From assembly GCA_022795155.1 (NCBI GenBank), contig JAAWGF010000007.1, positions 1-57,239 on the forward strand: 57,239 bases of DNA, given 5' to 3'. The DNA comes from Bacilli bacterium (GTDB taxonomy: Bacteria; Bacillota_I; Bacilli_A; RF39; UBA660). The notes beneath the pieces were generated by a model. It did no database searches and was not told the origin of the DNA. It saw only the letters and a list, made by a program, of their open reading frames with translations. How positions within the stretch are numbered: position 1 is the first letter of the stretch; the number at the start of each line of letters is the position of its first letter. Shown here one piece after another: positions 28,917 to 38,654 of this stretch. Both the position numbers and the translations under genes were made by a program.

Positions 28917-28944
28917 GCAAAAAAAGCTTATTTTTTTAAGCTTT
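28917..28944 (-). terminator. Terminator of ppdK
   Basis: AAAGCTTA and TAAGCTTT form an 8-bp stem with a 6-nt loop overlapping the stop codon, followed on the minus strand by a T-run. Confidence 0.85.
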
Positions 28945-31558
28945 CCTTAATTTTAGCTTGCGCCGCAGCAAGACGTGCGATTGGAATTCTAAATGGTGAA
29001 CATGAAACATAATTTAAACCAATTCGATGGCAGAATTCAACACTACTAGGTTCTCCACCATGCTCTCCACATATTCCTAAATCAATATCTGGTCTTATTC
29101 TCCTAGCCTTATTAATAGCAACACGGACAAATATCCCAACACCATTTTCATCAATTTTAGCAAATGGATCACTCTCGAATATTCCCTTACTATAATAGTC
29201 TTTTAAATATTTACTAGCATCATCTCTAGAAAAGCCATAAGTAAGTTGTGTTAAATCATTTGTTCCAAAACTAAAGAATTCCGCATCTTTAGCTAATTCA
29301 TCAGCGATAATAATAGCTCTTGGAACCTCAATCATTGTTCCAACCATATATTTTAATTGAGCGTTGTTCTTTGCAATAATTTCATTGGCTGTATCAGCAA
29401 CAATTTGTTTAACATATTTTAACTCTTGGACATCGCCGATTAAAGGAATCATAATTTCAGGTACAACATTAATACCTTTTTTTATAACATTTATAGCCGC
29501 TTCAATAACAGCTTGTGTTTGCATTTTTGTAATTTCTGGATATGTAACTGATAATCTACAACCACGATGACCCATCATTGGATTAAATTCCTTTAACGAA
29601 TTAACACGATCTTTCAAACTATCAAATGTCGTTCCTAAACTTTTAGCTAATTCTAATATTTCTTCATCAGTATGGGGTAAAAATTCATGTAATGGCGGAT
29701 CTAAATAACGAATAATGACAGGATTTCCATTCATAACTTCAAATAATTTTTCAAAATCATCTCGTTGATATGGTAAAATTTTTGATAAAGCTTCTTCCCT
29801 TTGTTCTAAATTTTCAGCCGCTATCATTCTTCGAAAATTAAAAATACGATCTTTATCAAAAAACATGTGTTCTGTTCGACATAAACCAATTCCCTCAGCT
29901 CCAAATTTTTTGGCCATTAAAGCATCTTGTGGTGTATCAGCATTAGCTCTAACTTTCAAAGTTCTAATACTATCGGCCCAAGCCATAAAAGTTTCAAAAT
30001 TTCCACTAATATCAGGCGCAACTGTTTTAACCTGCTCACCATAAACATAACCTGTTGATCCATCAAGTGATAAATAATCTCCCTCTTTAAAGATAATGCC
30101 ATCTGGCGTTGTTAATGTTTTATTATCTTCATCAATAATTAAATCGCTACAACCACTAACACAGCATTTACCCATTCCGCGAGCTACAACAGCTGCATGT
30201 GATGTCATTCCACCACGGATTGTTAAAATACCATTAGATGATGTCATACCTTTTATATCTTCGGGTGAAGTTTCTAATCTAACTAATAATGTAGCTTCTC
30301 CTTTAGCTTTAGCATTTTCACAATCTATTGAATTAAAATAAATCTTTCCAGTTCCGGCCCCAGGTGAGGCTGCTAACCCTTTAGCGATAACTTTAGCGTT
30401 TTTTAAAGCCTCAACATCAAATTTAGGGTGCAATAATTGATCTAGCTGATTTGGTTCAACTTTAAGTAAAGCTTCTTCTTTAGTTAATAATCCTTCATTA
30501 ACCATGTCAACAGCAATTTTAATAGCAGCATCTGCAGTTCTCTTTCCATTCCTTGTCTGTAACATAAATAGTTTACCATTTTCAATAGTAAATTCCATAT
30601 CTTGCATATCCTTATAATGATTTTCTAATCTTTTGGCAATATTTTCAAATTCACTATAAATATTAGGCATTATTTCACGCAAAGTTGAAATTGATTTTGG
30701 TGTTCTAATTCCTGCAACAACGTCTTCTCCTTGGGCATTAATTAAATATTCTCCAAACAATTTATTTTCTCCATTAGCTGGATTCCTAGTAAAAGCAACA
30801 CCTGTCCCCGAATTTTCACCACTATTACCATAAACCATTTCTTGGACATTAACCGCAGTTCCCCATGATGACGGAATGCCATTCATCTCACGATAAACAA
30901 TAGCCCTTTCATTATTCCATGATCTAAAAACCGCTGTAATAGCCTCAACTAATTGTTGGCGTGGATCTTGAGGAAAATCACTACCAGATAATTCTTTATA
31001 TATTTTTTTAAATTCTTCTGTAATTGAAAACATATCATTTTCGGTTAATTCGGTATCATACTGAATACCTTTAGATTTTTTTATATTATCTAAAACGCGT
31101 TCAAATGATGCTTTTGAATACCCTTTAACAACATCAGCAAACATTTGGATAAATCGTCTATATGAGTCATAAACAAAACGTTTATTGTTAGTTATATTAG
31201 TAAAGCTTTTAGCAACTTCATCATTAATACCAAGATTTAAAACTGTATCCATCATTCCTGGCATACTAGCAGGAGCCCCACTTCTTACCGATACCAATAA
31301 TGGATTATTTAAATCACCAAACTTTTTACCAGTTTTTATTTCTAATTTACTAATTTGTTCGAATACTTCATTTTTTACATCTTCACTTAAAGTTTCATTA
31401 TCTGCATAATATTTATTACAAGCTTCGGTTGTAACTGTAAAACCACTTGGAACAGGTAAACCTATGTGAGTCATTTCGGCTAAATTGGCGCCTTTTCCTC
31501 CAAGTAATTCACGCATATCTTTATTACCTTCATCAAAAGAATAAACATATTTTGTCAT
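28928..31558 (-). CDS. ppdK: Pyruvate, phosphate dikinase
   Basis: An 876-residue PPDK that interconverts pyruvate + ATP + Pi and PEP + AMP + PPi. It has the N-terminal ATP-grasp domain (GGKGANLAEM), the central phospho-His domain with the catalytic His in GGMTSHAAVVARGMG near residue 455, and the C-terminal TIM barrel with the active-site GICGEHGGEP near residue 830. In many anaerobes it replaces pyruvate kinase and saves ATP. It is a single-gene unit with its own terminator. Confidence 0.98.
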   Translation of the reverse strand: MTKYVYSFDEGNKDMRELLGGKGANLAEMTHIGLPVPSGFTVTTEACNKYYADNETLSEDVKNEVFEQISKLEIKTGKKFGDLNNPLLVSVRSGAPASMPGMMDTVLNLGINDEVAKSFTNITNNKRFVYDSYRRFIQMFADVVKGYSKASFERVLDNIKKSKGIQYDTELTENDMFSITEEFKKIYKELSGSDFPQDPRQQLVEAITAVFRSWNNERAIVYREMNGIPSSWGTAVNVQEMVYGNSGENSGTGVAFTRNPANGENKLFGEYLINAQGEDVVAGIRTPKSISTLREIMPNIYSEFENIAKRLENHYKDMQDMEFTIENGKLFMLQTRNGKRTADAAIKIAVDMVNEGLLTKEEALLKVEPNQLDQLLHPKFDVEALKNAKVIAKGLAASPGAGTGKIYFNSIDCENAKAKGEATLLVRLETSPEDIKGMTSSNGILTIRGGMTSHAAVVARGMGKCCVSGCSDLIIDEDNKTLTTPDGIIFKEGDYLSLDGSTGYVYGEQVKTVAPDISGNFETFMAWADSIRTLKVRANADTPQDALMAKKFGAEGIGLCRTEHMFFDKDRIFNFRRMIAAENLEQREEALSKILPYQRDDFEKLFEVMNGNPVIIRYLDPPLHEFLPHTDEEILELAKSLGTTFDSLKDRVNSLKEFNPMMGHRGCRLSVTYPEITKMQTQAVIEAAINVIKKGINVVPEIMIPLIGDVQELKYVKQIVADTANEIIAKNNAQLKYMVGTMIEVPRAIIIADELAKDAEFFSFGTNDLTQLTYGFSRDDASKYLKDYYSKGIFESDPFAKIDENGVGIFVRVAINKARRIRPDIDLGICGEHGGEPSSVEFCHRIGLNYVSCSPFRIPIARLAAAQAKIKESLKK

Positions 31559-31602
31559 ATCTTAAACCTCCTATTTTATTCTTTACATAGTATAACAAAA
31601 AA

Positions 31603-31631
31603 AGGAAAAAAAGACAAGAAATATTGTCTTT
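31603..31631 (-). terminator. Terminator of the Xer recombinase gene
   Basis: AAAGACAA (31610-31617) and TTGTCTTT (31624-31631) form a perfect 8-bp stem with a T-rich run on the minus strand. Confidence 0.82.
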
Positions 31632-31643
31632 CTAATATTATAA

Positions 31644-32543
31644 TTATTTTTTAGCTCTTGGATGTGTGTGGATATATATATTTCTTAACCTCTCACTAGT
31701 AACATGGGTATAGACTTGCGTACTAGATAAACTTTCATGTCCCATTAATTCTTGAACTGTTTTTAAATCAGCACCACCTTCGAGTAGATGTGTTGCAAAT
31801 GTGTGTCTTAAAGTGTGTGGGGTAACTTTAACTTTAATTTGGGCTTGCTCCTGATATTTTTTAATTAGAATTTCAATAAAACGTGGAGTTAATTTTGTAC
31901 CATTTTTATTTAATAACAAATACTCGGACTTTTTAATATCTAATTCGTTTCGGCTATTGTTTAAATAAAGATTTATTTTTTTAGTACAGATATCTCCATA
32001 CAAAACATATCTTTCTTTATTACCCTTACCTAAAATCTTAATTTGCCTATCAGTAAAGTTAATGTCCTTTAATTTGATATTAACTAATTCACTAACTCTA
32101 ATCCCAGTTGAATAAAGTAATTCTAAAATTAAACTATCTCTAATTCCATAGATAGTATCTAAGTCTGGACATGACAATAATTCTTCCAAATCATTAGTAT
32201 ATAAAAAAGTTGGTAATTTTTTATCTAATTTTGGATTAGAAATTAAAACCATTGGGTTGTTATTAATAACTTCCTCATTATACAGATATTTAAAAAAAGT
32301 TCGTAAACTACTAATATAACGTGAAATCGTTTTTTTTGAATACTGATGATTATGTAAATGAACCAAGTATTCTCTAATACATTGATATTTAACATCTTTA
32401 ATATTATTGGTTTTTCTATCATTTAGAAATTCAAAAAAATATTCAATATCTCGTTTATAATTATCTATAGTTAAATTGGAGTATTTTTTTTCATATTTTA
32501 AATAATCTAAAAATTTAAAAAGCCATCTTTTCAAATTAATCAC
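31644..32543 (-). CDS. Tyrosine recombinase, XerC/XerD family
   Basis: A 299-residue tyrosine recombinase. The SAM-like N-terminal core-binding domain (residues 1-95) is followed by a catalytic domain with Arg in STGIRVSEL, the H-x-x-R motif in HTLRHTFATHLLEGG, His in LMGHESL and Tyr in TQVYTHV. Length and end fit XerD-type chromosome dimer resolvases. It sits 9 bases after an XRE regulator gene, so an element integrase is possible but less likely. No dif site was identified. Confidence 0.9.
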   Translation of the reverse strand: MINLKRWLFKFLDYLKYEKKYSNLTIDNYKRDIEYFFEFLNDRKTNNIKDVKYQCIREYLVHLHNHQYSKKTISRYISSLRTFFKYLYNEEVINNNPMVLISNPKLDKKLPTFLYTNDLEELLSCPDLDTIYGIRDSLILELLYSTGIRVSELVNIKLKDINFTDRQIKILGKGNKERYVLYGDICTKKINLYLNNSRNELDIKKSEYLLLNKNGTKLTPRFIEILIKKYQEQAQIKVKVTPHTLRHTFATHLLEGGADLKTVQELMGHESLSSTQVYTHVTSERLRNIYIHTHPRAKK

Positions 32544-32552
32544 CTAATATTA

Positions 32553-32921
32553 TTATATCACTTTTTCTTTTGATAATTTTAATTCAATATAATCAATCAC
32601 TCTTTTTGGATTTTCGCATATTTTTTTATATAGTTTGGGATGATTACGTAGTTGCTTTATAATTTCCATTTCTGATTTAGAAATTTTAAAACAATATGTT
32701 ACTTCTTCCTCCAAGATAGCATTGACATCATTGCCTAAAATATAATTAGGTGTTAAATTTAACACTTCAGATAATTTTACTAATTTTTCCATTTTAGGTT
32801 GTTCCTCGCCACGTTCATAATGTGAAATAGCTACTTTTGATACACCTACCAATTTTCCTAATTCTTCTTGTGTTAATCTTCGTTTTAGTCTTTCTTCCTT
32901 TATTCTATTTCCAATAATCAT
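32553..32921 (-). CDS. XRE-family transcriptional regulator
   Basis: A 122-residue protein with an N-terminal Cro/CI helix-turn-helix (residues 5-60; RLTQEELGKLVGVSKVAIS, then YERGEEQPKMEKL) and a C-terminal helical half with no known ligand-binding domain. It probably binds DNA as a dimer. It is cotranscribed with the Xer recombinase. An extended -10 lies upstream. Confidence 0.9.
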   Translation of the reverse strand: MIIGNRIKEERLKRRLTQEELGKLVGVSKVAISHYERGEEQPKMEKLVKLSEVLNLTPNYILGNDVNAILEEEVTYCFKISKSEMEIIKQLRNHPKLYKKICENPKRVIDYIELKLSKEKVI

Positions 32922-32952
32922 AAAACACCTCTATTATCCATTTGTTAACTAT

Positions 32953-32961
32953 ATTATACCA
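32953..32961 (-). promoter_or_regulatory. Extended -10 promoter of the XRE-xer unit
   Basis: On the minus strand TGGTATAAT has a perfect -10 and the TGn extension. No good -35 is seen. Confidence 0.6.
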
Positions 32962-33064
32962 GTAATATTTATATTTTTTAAATAATTAACTTTAAATTAA
33001 CATTGACAAATTATTAGAATTTATACGTTTTTATAATTTTTATTTAAAGATAGAAAAAAACAGA

Positions 33065-33397
33065 CTATTCATCTGCTCTTTTACTAGATAAAAAAGTAAC
33101 TTTTTCAGCAATTATTTCTACAGCTTGTTTCTTAATGTTTTCATCTAATTCAATATTTCGTGTTTGTAAATGCCCTTTAACACCAATTAAATCACCCTTT
33201 TTTACATATTCAGCTGTATTTTCGGCAATTCCTTTCCATAAAACACAAGGAATAAAATCAGTATCATATTCTCCATTAATATTTTTATAAGTTCTTGGAA
33301 CTGCTAAAGTTATGTTTGTTACTTTATTACCATTATCAGTTTCTCTAAGTTCGGGGTCTTTAACAAGTCTCCCTACTAAAACGGTTTGATTTAACAT
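33065..33397 (-). CDS. ssb: Short single-stranded DNA-binding protein
   Basis: A 110-residue OB-fold SSB starting MLNQTVLVGRLVKDPEL with ITLAVPRTYKN and IPCVLWKG motifs. It lacks the acidic DDDIPF-type tail that recruits repair proteins; it ends SSKRADE. It is thus a short SSB paralogue, like those of accessory elements or natural-competence SsbB, and the main SSB is probably elsewhere. Start placed by AAAGGAG before the ATG at 33397. Confidence 0.9.
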   Translation of the reverse strand: MLNQTVLVGRLVKDPELRETDNGNKVTNITLAVPRTYKNINGEYDTDFIPCVLWKGIAENTAEYVKKGDLIGVKGHLQTRNIELDENIKKQAVEIIAEKVTFLSSKRADE

Positions 33398-33555
33398 AAA
33401 TTCTCTCCTTTCACATACAATATACGTCTTTGTTTTACTATACGCAAATGGCAAATTTTCAAAATCTGTAAAAAATATAGTTTAGTTTTTTTGATTTTGT
33501 TTAACAAAAATTTCTAATTTTATATTGAAAATAAAGCTAAATAAAAAAATTATTA

Positions 33556-34866
33556 CTAAAAATAATTTTTTAACAAAGCATTTAATTCAACTGCATATTC
33601 CATCGGAAGTTCTTCTCTAAATCGATCAATGAAACCCATAATTAATAGTTCCCTAGCTTTATCTTCTGTTAATCCTCTACTCATTAAATAAAATAATTTT
33701 TCTTCATCAATTTTAGAAACCGTTGCTTCATGTTCGATAATTGATGAAGTATTGGCAATTTTATTTTGGGGAATTGTATCGCTTTTGGAATTTTTATCTA
33801 AAATAATCGTATCACATTTAACTGTACTTTTAGAATTAGTAGCGCTACTTACAATATTAACCGTTCCCCGATAAGTTGCATTACCACCATTACACGCAAT
33901 GGATTTACTAATAATATTACTAGTTGTATTAGGAGCTAAATGAATCATTTTAGCGCCTGTATCTTGAATTTGATTTTCGCCAGCAACCGCAATAGAAATA
34001 CAATTTCCTTTCGCATATTCACCTGTTAAAATGCATGATGGATATTTCATATTAACTTTCGAACCGATATTTCCATCAATCCACTCCATCAAACCACCAC
34101 TATCGACAGTAGCTCTTTTAGTAACTAAATTATAGACATCACTTGACCAATTTTGAATAGTGGTATAACGACACTTTGCATTTTTTTTAACATATATTTC
34201 GACAACAGCGGCATGAAGAGAATCCGACGTATAAGTTGGAGCTGTACATCCTTCCATATAATGCAAATCACTATTTTCATCAACAATAATAATCGTTCGC
34301 TCAAATTGTCCCATATTTTTACTATTAATACGGAAATAACTTTGAAGAGGCCTATCTAATGTCGTATTAGGTGGAATATAAATAAAGGTTCCGCCACTCC
34401 AAACGGCTCCATTTAACGCTGTATATTTATTTTCATCATATTTAACTAAATTATTAAAATATTCTTGAAAAAGTTCTGGATATTTTTTTAAAGCAGTATC
34501 TGTATCACAAAAAATAACATTTTTATCAACTAATTCTTTTAACATATTATGGTATATTACTTCACTTTCAAATTGGGCACCAATTCCAGCTAAATACTTT
34601 TTTTCGGCATCAGGTAACCCAATTTCATTAAAAGTATTCCTTGCTTCATTTGGAACATCTTGCCAATTATCATGAATCTTATTATCAATTCTTTTATAAT
34701 AATTTATGTCATTAAAATCAATCTTTAATTCTGGTCCAAAATCAGGATTATTTAATTCTAAAAATTTTTCTAAGGATTTTAATCTAAAATCTAGCATCCA
34801 TTTAGGTTCACCCTTTATTTTTGAAATTTCTTTGATTGTCTCTTTTGTTAATCCTATTTTTTTCAC
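33556..34866 (-). CDS. sufB: Fe-S cluster assembly scaffold SufB
   Basis: A 436-residue SufB with the right-handed beta-helix core. Typical motifs are present (VWSGGTFIYIPPNTTLDRPLQ, ENSDLHYMEGCTAP, SIIEHEATVSKI). The N-terminus is shorter than in E. coli SufB. It follows sufU by 24 bases. The ATPase SufC, SufD and the desulfurase SufS that usually complete this operon are not present next to it. Confidence 0.95.
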   Translation of the reverse strand: MKKIGLTKETIKEISKIKGEPKWMLDFRLKSLEKFLELNNPDFGPELKIDFNDINYYKRIDNKIHDNWQDVPNEARNTFNEIGLPDAEKKYLAGIGAQFESEVIYHNMLKELVDKNVIFCDTDTALKKYPELFQEYFNNLVKYDENKYTALNGAVWSGGTFIYIPPNTTLDRPLQSYFRINSKNMGQFERTIIIVDENSDLHYMEGCTAPTYTSDSLHAAVVEIYVKKNAKCRYTTIQNWSSDVYNLVTKRATVDSGGLMEWIDGNIGSKVNMKYPSCILTGEYAKGNCISIAVAGENQIQDTGAKMIHLAPNTTSNIISKSIACNGGNATYRGTVNIVSSATNSKSTVKCDTIILDKNSKSDTIPQNKIANTSSIIEHEATVSKIDEEKLFYLMSRGLTEDKARELLIMGFIDRFREELPMEYAVELNALLKNYF

Positions 34867-34890
34867 TAAATCATCACCATTCTTAATTAG

Positions 34891-35319
34891 TTATAAATAA
34901 TTTTTTTCTTTTAAAAGTTTCTCAATTCCCCACCATGGTAATAAAGCACATTTTTTTCGATTTGGTTGCTTATATATATCATCATACGCATTTGCTTGTT
35001 CCAAAATTGTCGGATTATATTCTTTTTCATCAATCATATTACTATAATTTTGATATAATTCTTTAACTTCTTCTAGAGTCTTACCGATTAATGTATCAAT
35101 CATAATCGATGTTGCACTTGTACAAATAGCACATGCTTCCCCATCAAAACGAATATCCGTTATTACATCATTTTCAAGTTTTATCATTAAATCAACTTCA
35201 TCAATACAACTTTCATTATTCATATTTATTTTAATATATGTATCATCAGCAATTAAACCTTTATTTTTAGGATGCTGATAATGTTCTAATATTAATTCCC
35301 TTTTTAAATTACTATCCAT
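34891..35319 (-). CDS. sufU: SufU-type Fe-S / sulfur-transfer protein
   Basis: A 142-residue SufU. The three zinc/sulfur Cys are present in NESCIDEVDL (near residue 36), GEACAICTSATS (near residue 63) and RKKCALLPWWGI (near residue 125). The usual NPxCGD is changed to NESCID, keeping Cys and Asp. In Firmicutes SufU accepts sulfur from SufS. It is paired with sufB and downstream of spoVS. Confidence 0.92.
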   Translation of the reverse strand: MDSNLKRELILEHYQHPKNKGLIADDTYIKINMNNESCIDEVDLMIKLENDVITDIRFDGEACAICTSATSIMIDTLIGKTLEEVKELYQNYSNMIDEKEYNPTILEQANAYDDIYKQPNRKKCALLPWWGIEKLLKEKNYL

Positions 35320-35394
35320 AAAAATCCTCCAGTATTAATTTATCTTTAAGTATTATACTATAAACTTGTTTTAAAAAGCAATAAAAAAAGAGGT

Positions 35395-35655
35395 TTATCT
35401 AGCCTCTACAATTAGTTTAATTGCGGTTCTTTCTTCTCCTTCAATTACAATATCAGTAAATGCTGGAATGCAAACTAAGTTTTTACCAGATGGAGCAACG
35501 AATCCACGTGCGATGGCGATAGCTTTTATTGCTTGATTTAATGCTCCAGCCCCGATTGCTTGTATTTCTACTTCTCCTTTTTCTCTAAAGACATTAGCTA
35601 AAGCTCCAGCCACTGAATTAGGATTTGATTTAGATGAAACTTTAAGTGTTTCCAT
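35395..35655 (-). CDS. spoVS: Stage V sporulation protein S homologue
   Basis: An 86-residue SpoVS/Alba-like protein (METLKVSSKSNPNSVAGALA start, VEIQAIGAGALNQAIKAIA core), nearly colinear with the Bacillus protein. In Bacillus it affects spore coat assembly and septation, but it is also found in non-sporulating lineages. No other sporulation gene is in the window, so the job here is unknown. Confidence 0.93.
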   Translation of the reverse strand: METLKVSSKSNPNSVAGALANVFREKGEVEIQAIGAGALNQAIKAIAIARGFVAPSGKNLVCIPAFTDIVIEGEERTAIKLIVEAR

Positions 35656-35716
35656 ATTTATTAATTCCTCACTTTCTACAATTAAATATATGAGGCAATT
35701 ATAAATTTATGACACA

Positions 35717-36439
35717 CTATCTATATCGTAAAATTTTTTGAAATGAATCACTATTTTTTTCAATATTAGATATTAGCTGTGATAAAGCAAGATATTTTTT
35801 TAAAGCATATTGTTTCGCTTTTCTAGTTCCCCACACCATCGAAAAACCATTATAATCGTGAATCATATCACAATCATTGTCATGATCACCGATTGTAAAA
35901 ATGGCATTTTTTTGTAATTTAAGTTTATCTTCCAAAAATTTTATCGTTGTACTTTTGTTTACACCTTTTGGTATAAGACATATAAGATTATATTTAATTA
36001 TATAATCTGAATGCTGTAAATATTGTTTAAAATATTTTTCTATCTCTAAAATAATGTTTTTATAATCTATGTCTTTTACCTCAATAATACGATGATCAGG
36101 AAATTTATCTGTTCCAGAATTAATATCAATAATCCTTATTTTTGAATTGTATTTGAGTTTTAAATAAGTAGAATAATCCAAATCATTTTTATTTAATTGA
36201 TAATGAATAAGTGACTTACCATCACTATCATATAAAGCAACTCCATCGCCACAACTTATATAATCATATGGAATTTTATTTCTTATTACTTCTGATTTAA
36301 TACTAGAATATTCTCTACCTGTTGATAACATAAAGATATTACCGCTTTGTCGAAATTCCTCCAACTTTTTTAAATTAATTCTAAATGTTAAATCATCCAT
36401 AAATAATGTTTGATCATAATCACTAACTAATAAATTCAT
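35717..36439 (-). CDS. HAD-superfamily phosphatase (Cof-type)
   Basis: A 240-residue HAD hydrolase. Motif I is SDYDQTL (nucleophile Asp near residue 7), motif II is MLSTGRE and motif IV is TIGDHDNDCDMI. The cap lies between motifs II and III, as in type IIB Cof proteins that dephosphorylate small metabolites or flavins. Substrate unknown. Confidence 0.88.
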   Translation of the reverse strand: MNLLVSDYDQTLFMDDLTFRINLKKLEEFRQSGNIFMLSTGREYSSIKSEVIRNKIPYDYISCGDGVALYDSDGKSLIHYQLNKNDLDYSTYLKLKYNSKIRIIDINSGTDKFPDHRIIEVKDIDYKNIILEIEKYFKQYLQHSDYIIKYNLICLIPKGVNKSTTIKFLEDKLKLQKNAIFTIGDHDNDCDMIHDYNGFSMVWGTRKAKQYALKKYLALSQLISNIEKNSDSFQKILRYR

Positions 36440-36531
36440 ATTTTTTCACCCTTTGAGGAAATATTATACAATAAATTTTAATAAATAGATATCATTTTTG
36501 TATATTTTCAATTTTTTTACATAAAAATATA

Positions 36532-36560
36532 TTGACAACATTATGAAATTAATGTAATAT
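36532..36560 (+). promoter_or_regulatory. Promoter of tRNA-Gly
   Basis: TTGACA (36532-36537) and TAATAT (36555-36560) are separated by 17 bases, ending 18 bases before the tRNA. Confidence 0.85.
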
Positions 36561-36578
36561 TAGTAGTGCCTACTTAAT

Positions 36579-36652
<74 letters not shown>

Positions 36653-36663
36653 TTGAGGTTAAT

Positions 36664-36698
36664 ACTCGCACACTAGAAATAGTTGGCGAGTTTTCTTT
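36664..36698 (+). terminator. Terminator after tRNA-Gly
   Basis: ACTCGC (36664-36669) and GCGAGT (36686-36691) form the outer stem, with further pairing inside, followed by TTTTCTTTT. Confidence 0.82.
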
Positions 36699-36769
36699 TA
36701 TATAAAATAAGTCTGTATATTTGATAATATATGGGCTTTTTTCATATATAAAGGAGTGATGAAGAATTT

Positions 36770-37063
36770 ATGAAAACGACCATAGAAACTTTAGATTTCC
36801 CCAGTGATATTAAGAAAAAACTAAAAATGAAAGTTAGTACTTCTAATTTAGATATTAAGTTTTTATCGGGACATATCATCAAATTTAACAAAACTAATTT
36901 AAGTGTTAGAGAACCACATAGAATAATCGTTAGTAATTTAAAAAACACTTTAATTGCATTACTTTATGATGATATAGAAAAGGTTTATTTACCTAGAGAG
37001 AATGCAATAGTTTCATTTACTAAATACATTACTATCTTAAATACAATGAATGGTTTTAAGTAA
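36770..37063 (+). CDS. Hypothetical small protein
   Basis: A 97-residue soluble protein, Lys-rich at the N-terminus, with no Cys. An AAAGGAG lies 13 bases before the ATG, rather far. I recognise no domain. It lies between tRNA-Gly and a truncated serine recombinase, so it may be cargo or leftover of an integrated element. Confidence 0.6.
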   Translation: MKTTIETLDFPSDIKKKLKMKVSTSNLDIKFLSGHIIKFNKTNLSVREPHRIIVSNLKNTLIALLYDDIEKVYLPRENAIVSFTKYITILNTMNGFK

Positions 37064-37173
37064 GTATTACATACTTATTGCAACAATTTTGCATATTTTC
37101 TTCCTACTTTTTACATGAATTTTACATAAAATTTGCCTAGACTTTACCTGATGGTTGTGCTAAACTTGATATA

Positions 37174-37264
37174 GTAGAAAATAATTCTACCTAAAGAATC
37201 CGACTTATATAAAAATTTTTAGTTGTTTTATACACAAGGGAAAATACTCTCTTGTGTTTTTTAG
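37174..37264 (+). other. Two hairpins in the gap before the serine recombinase
   Basis: GTAGAA/TTCTAC (37174-37190) and ACACAAG/CTTGTGT (37232-37257) followed by TTTTTTAG. The second is a plausible terminator for upstream transcription. Nothing else coding is visible from 37064 to 37289. Confidence 0.55.
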
Positions 37265-37289
37265 TTTCTTCAAAAAGAAAGGAAAGTGA

Positions 37290-37952
37290 ATGAAACAGGA
37301 AGAAACAGAAGTAATTTGTGGTCTTTATCCTCGTGTATCAACTGAAGACCAGTCAAGATTTGGCCATAGTTTAGATGAACAAGAAGATAGACTACGAAAG
37401 TTATGTGAATTTAAAGGTTACAAGATTTATAAAGTGTATCGAGAAGAAGGAGTTTCGGCAAAAAACACTAATAGACCAAAATTTCAAGAAATGATAGAAG
37501 ATATGAAAAGTGGAAAAATAAATAAGATTATTGTTTATAAGTTAGATAGGCTAACTCGTTCTATTAGAGATTTGGAAACTATATGTACTATGTTAGAAGA
37601 ATATAATTGCAGTTTAGAAAGTGTTGCAGAAGAAATAAACACCGAAACTGCAAATGGTAAATTCTTTATTCGTATGCTTACTATACTTGCTCAATTAAAA
37701 ATTGAGAGAACAAGCGAATGGAATGGAGAATTCCAACAATATTTAAAAATTGAGCCATGCAAAATTGTCGCATTAGAATATAGTTTGTCACAGATGTTGT
37801 CAAATAAAAATATTTCTAACAAAAAAGAAAGATTATTATTTTTAAAAAATATGGTGTTGTGTATGGACCAACTCAATAGGAATTTACCTATTTACGATTT
37901 ATCATCTAATCGTGAATTTAATAAAGAAAAAATACTGGAATTAAATTTATAA
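37290..37952 (+). pseudogene. Large serine recombinase with internal deletion
   Basis: A 220-residue reading frame. Residues 9-145 are the serine recombinase catalytic domain (YPRVSTEDQ with the nucleophile Ser, GVSAKNTNRPKFQEM, KLDRLTR, and ANGKF). The usual Recombinase and zinc-ribbon domains (roughly 300 residues) are missing: after LKIERTSE the sequence jumps in frame to a short C-terminal end typical of the family. It probably cannot recombine DNA. It is likely the scar of an integrated element near tRNA-Gly. Confidence 0.7.
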
Positions 37953-37978
37953 AATCCATTAATAAACCATTTTGACAA

Positions 37979-38003
37979 AAAAATCGTAAAATACGATTTT
38001 TTC
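37979..38003. terminator. Bidirectional terminator
   Basis: AAATCGTA and TACGATTT form an 8-bp stem with a 3-nt loop and T-rich tails. It separates the recombinase remnant from the convergent hydrolase gene. Confidence 0.8.
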
Positions 38004-38018
38004 TTTCATTAATTTTTT

Positions 38019-38597
38019 TTATTTTTCTAACATCTTTTTACTTAAATCTAATATCTCTTGCAATTCATATACATTGTCATCTTGACTGATATGTCCTTTA
38101 TTAGAAACAATTATCGTATTAGCATCCAATTTATTTTTAAATTCCTTTTCCTGTTCTAATGATACAAAATAATCATCATCAGAAAAAATACAATATATAT
38201 TATTAGTAAAATTTTTTATTTTATCGAAACTAATTGGTTCATTAAGCCAAGGATAAGCAATATTATATAATTCTTCATCTTCAATAGCTTTTGGTAATAG
38301 ATCAAGCCATGGTGTAATAAATAGCAAACCACCTATTTTAGTTATATCTTTTGCTTCTAAATATCTCATAATTGTTTGACAGCCTATACTATGTCCTATA
38401 AAATAAGTATTTTCATCAAGATTATTAACTTTTGAATTTAACATTTCTACCCAAGAACTTATTGTAGGTGATTCTGTATTTGGCATATTAAATCTAATAA
38501 CTTCATTATCATTATTACTTATTTTTCTATCTAACCAAGGATACCATCCATCATCACTAGTACCTCCCCAACAATGTACTAAATAAACTTTTTTCAT
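38019..38597 (-). CDS. RBBP9/YdeN-family serine hydrolase
   Basis: A 192-residue alpha/beta hydrolase. The N-terminal strand VYLVHCWGG carries the oxyanion region, the nucleophile is in GHSIGC near residue 73, and Asp (DDDYFVS) and His (GHIS) follow. Length and motifs fit the RBBP9/YdeN family of small serine hydrolases. It is downstream of the toxin gene by about 57 bases. Substrate unknown. A second, different member is at 45218-45772. Confidence 0.85.
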   Translation of the reverse strand: MKKVYLVHCWGGTSDDGWYPWLDRKISNNDNEVIRFNMPNTESPTISSWVEMLNSKVNNLDENTYFIGHSIGCQTIMRYLEAKDITKIGGLLFITPWLDLLPKAIEDEELYNIAYPWLNEPISFDKIKNFTNNIYCIFSDDDYFVSLEQEKEFKNKLDANTIIVSNKGHISQDDNVYELQEILDLSKKMLEK

Positions 38598-38654
38598 AAA
38601 ATTCCTCCTCGTATAATGTTTTTAAGTTGAAGCTAATTTTGACATTTGGAAAAC

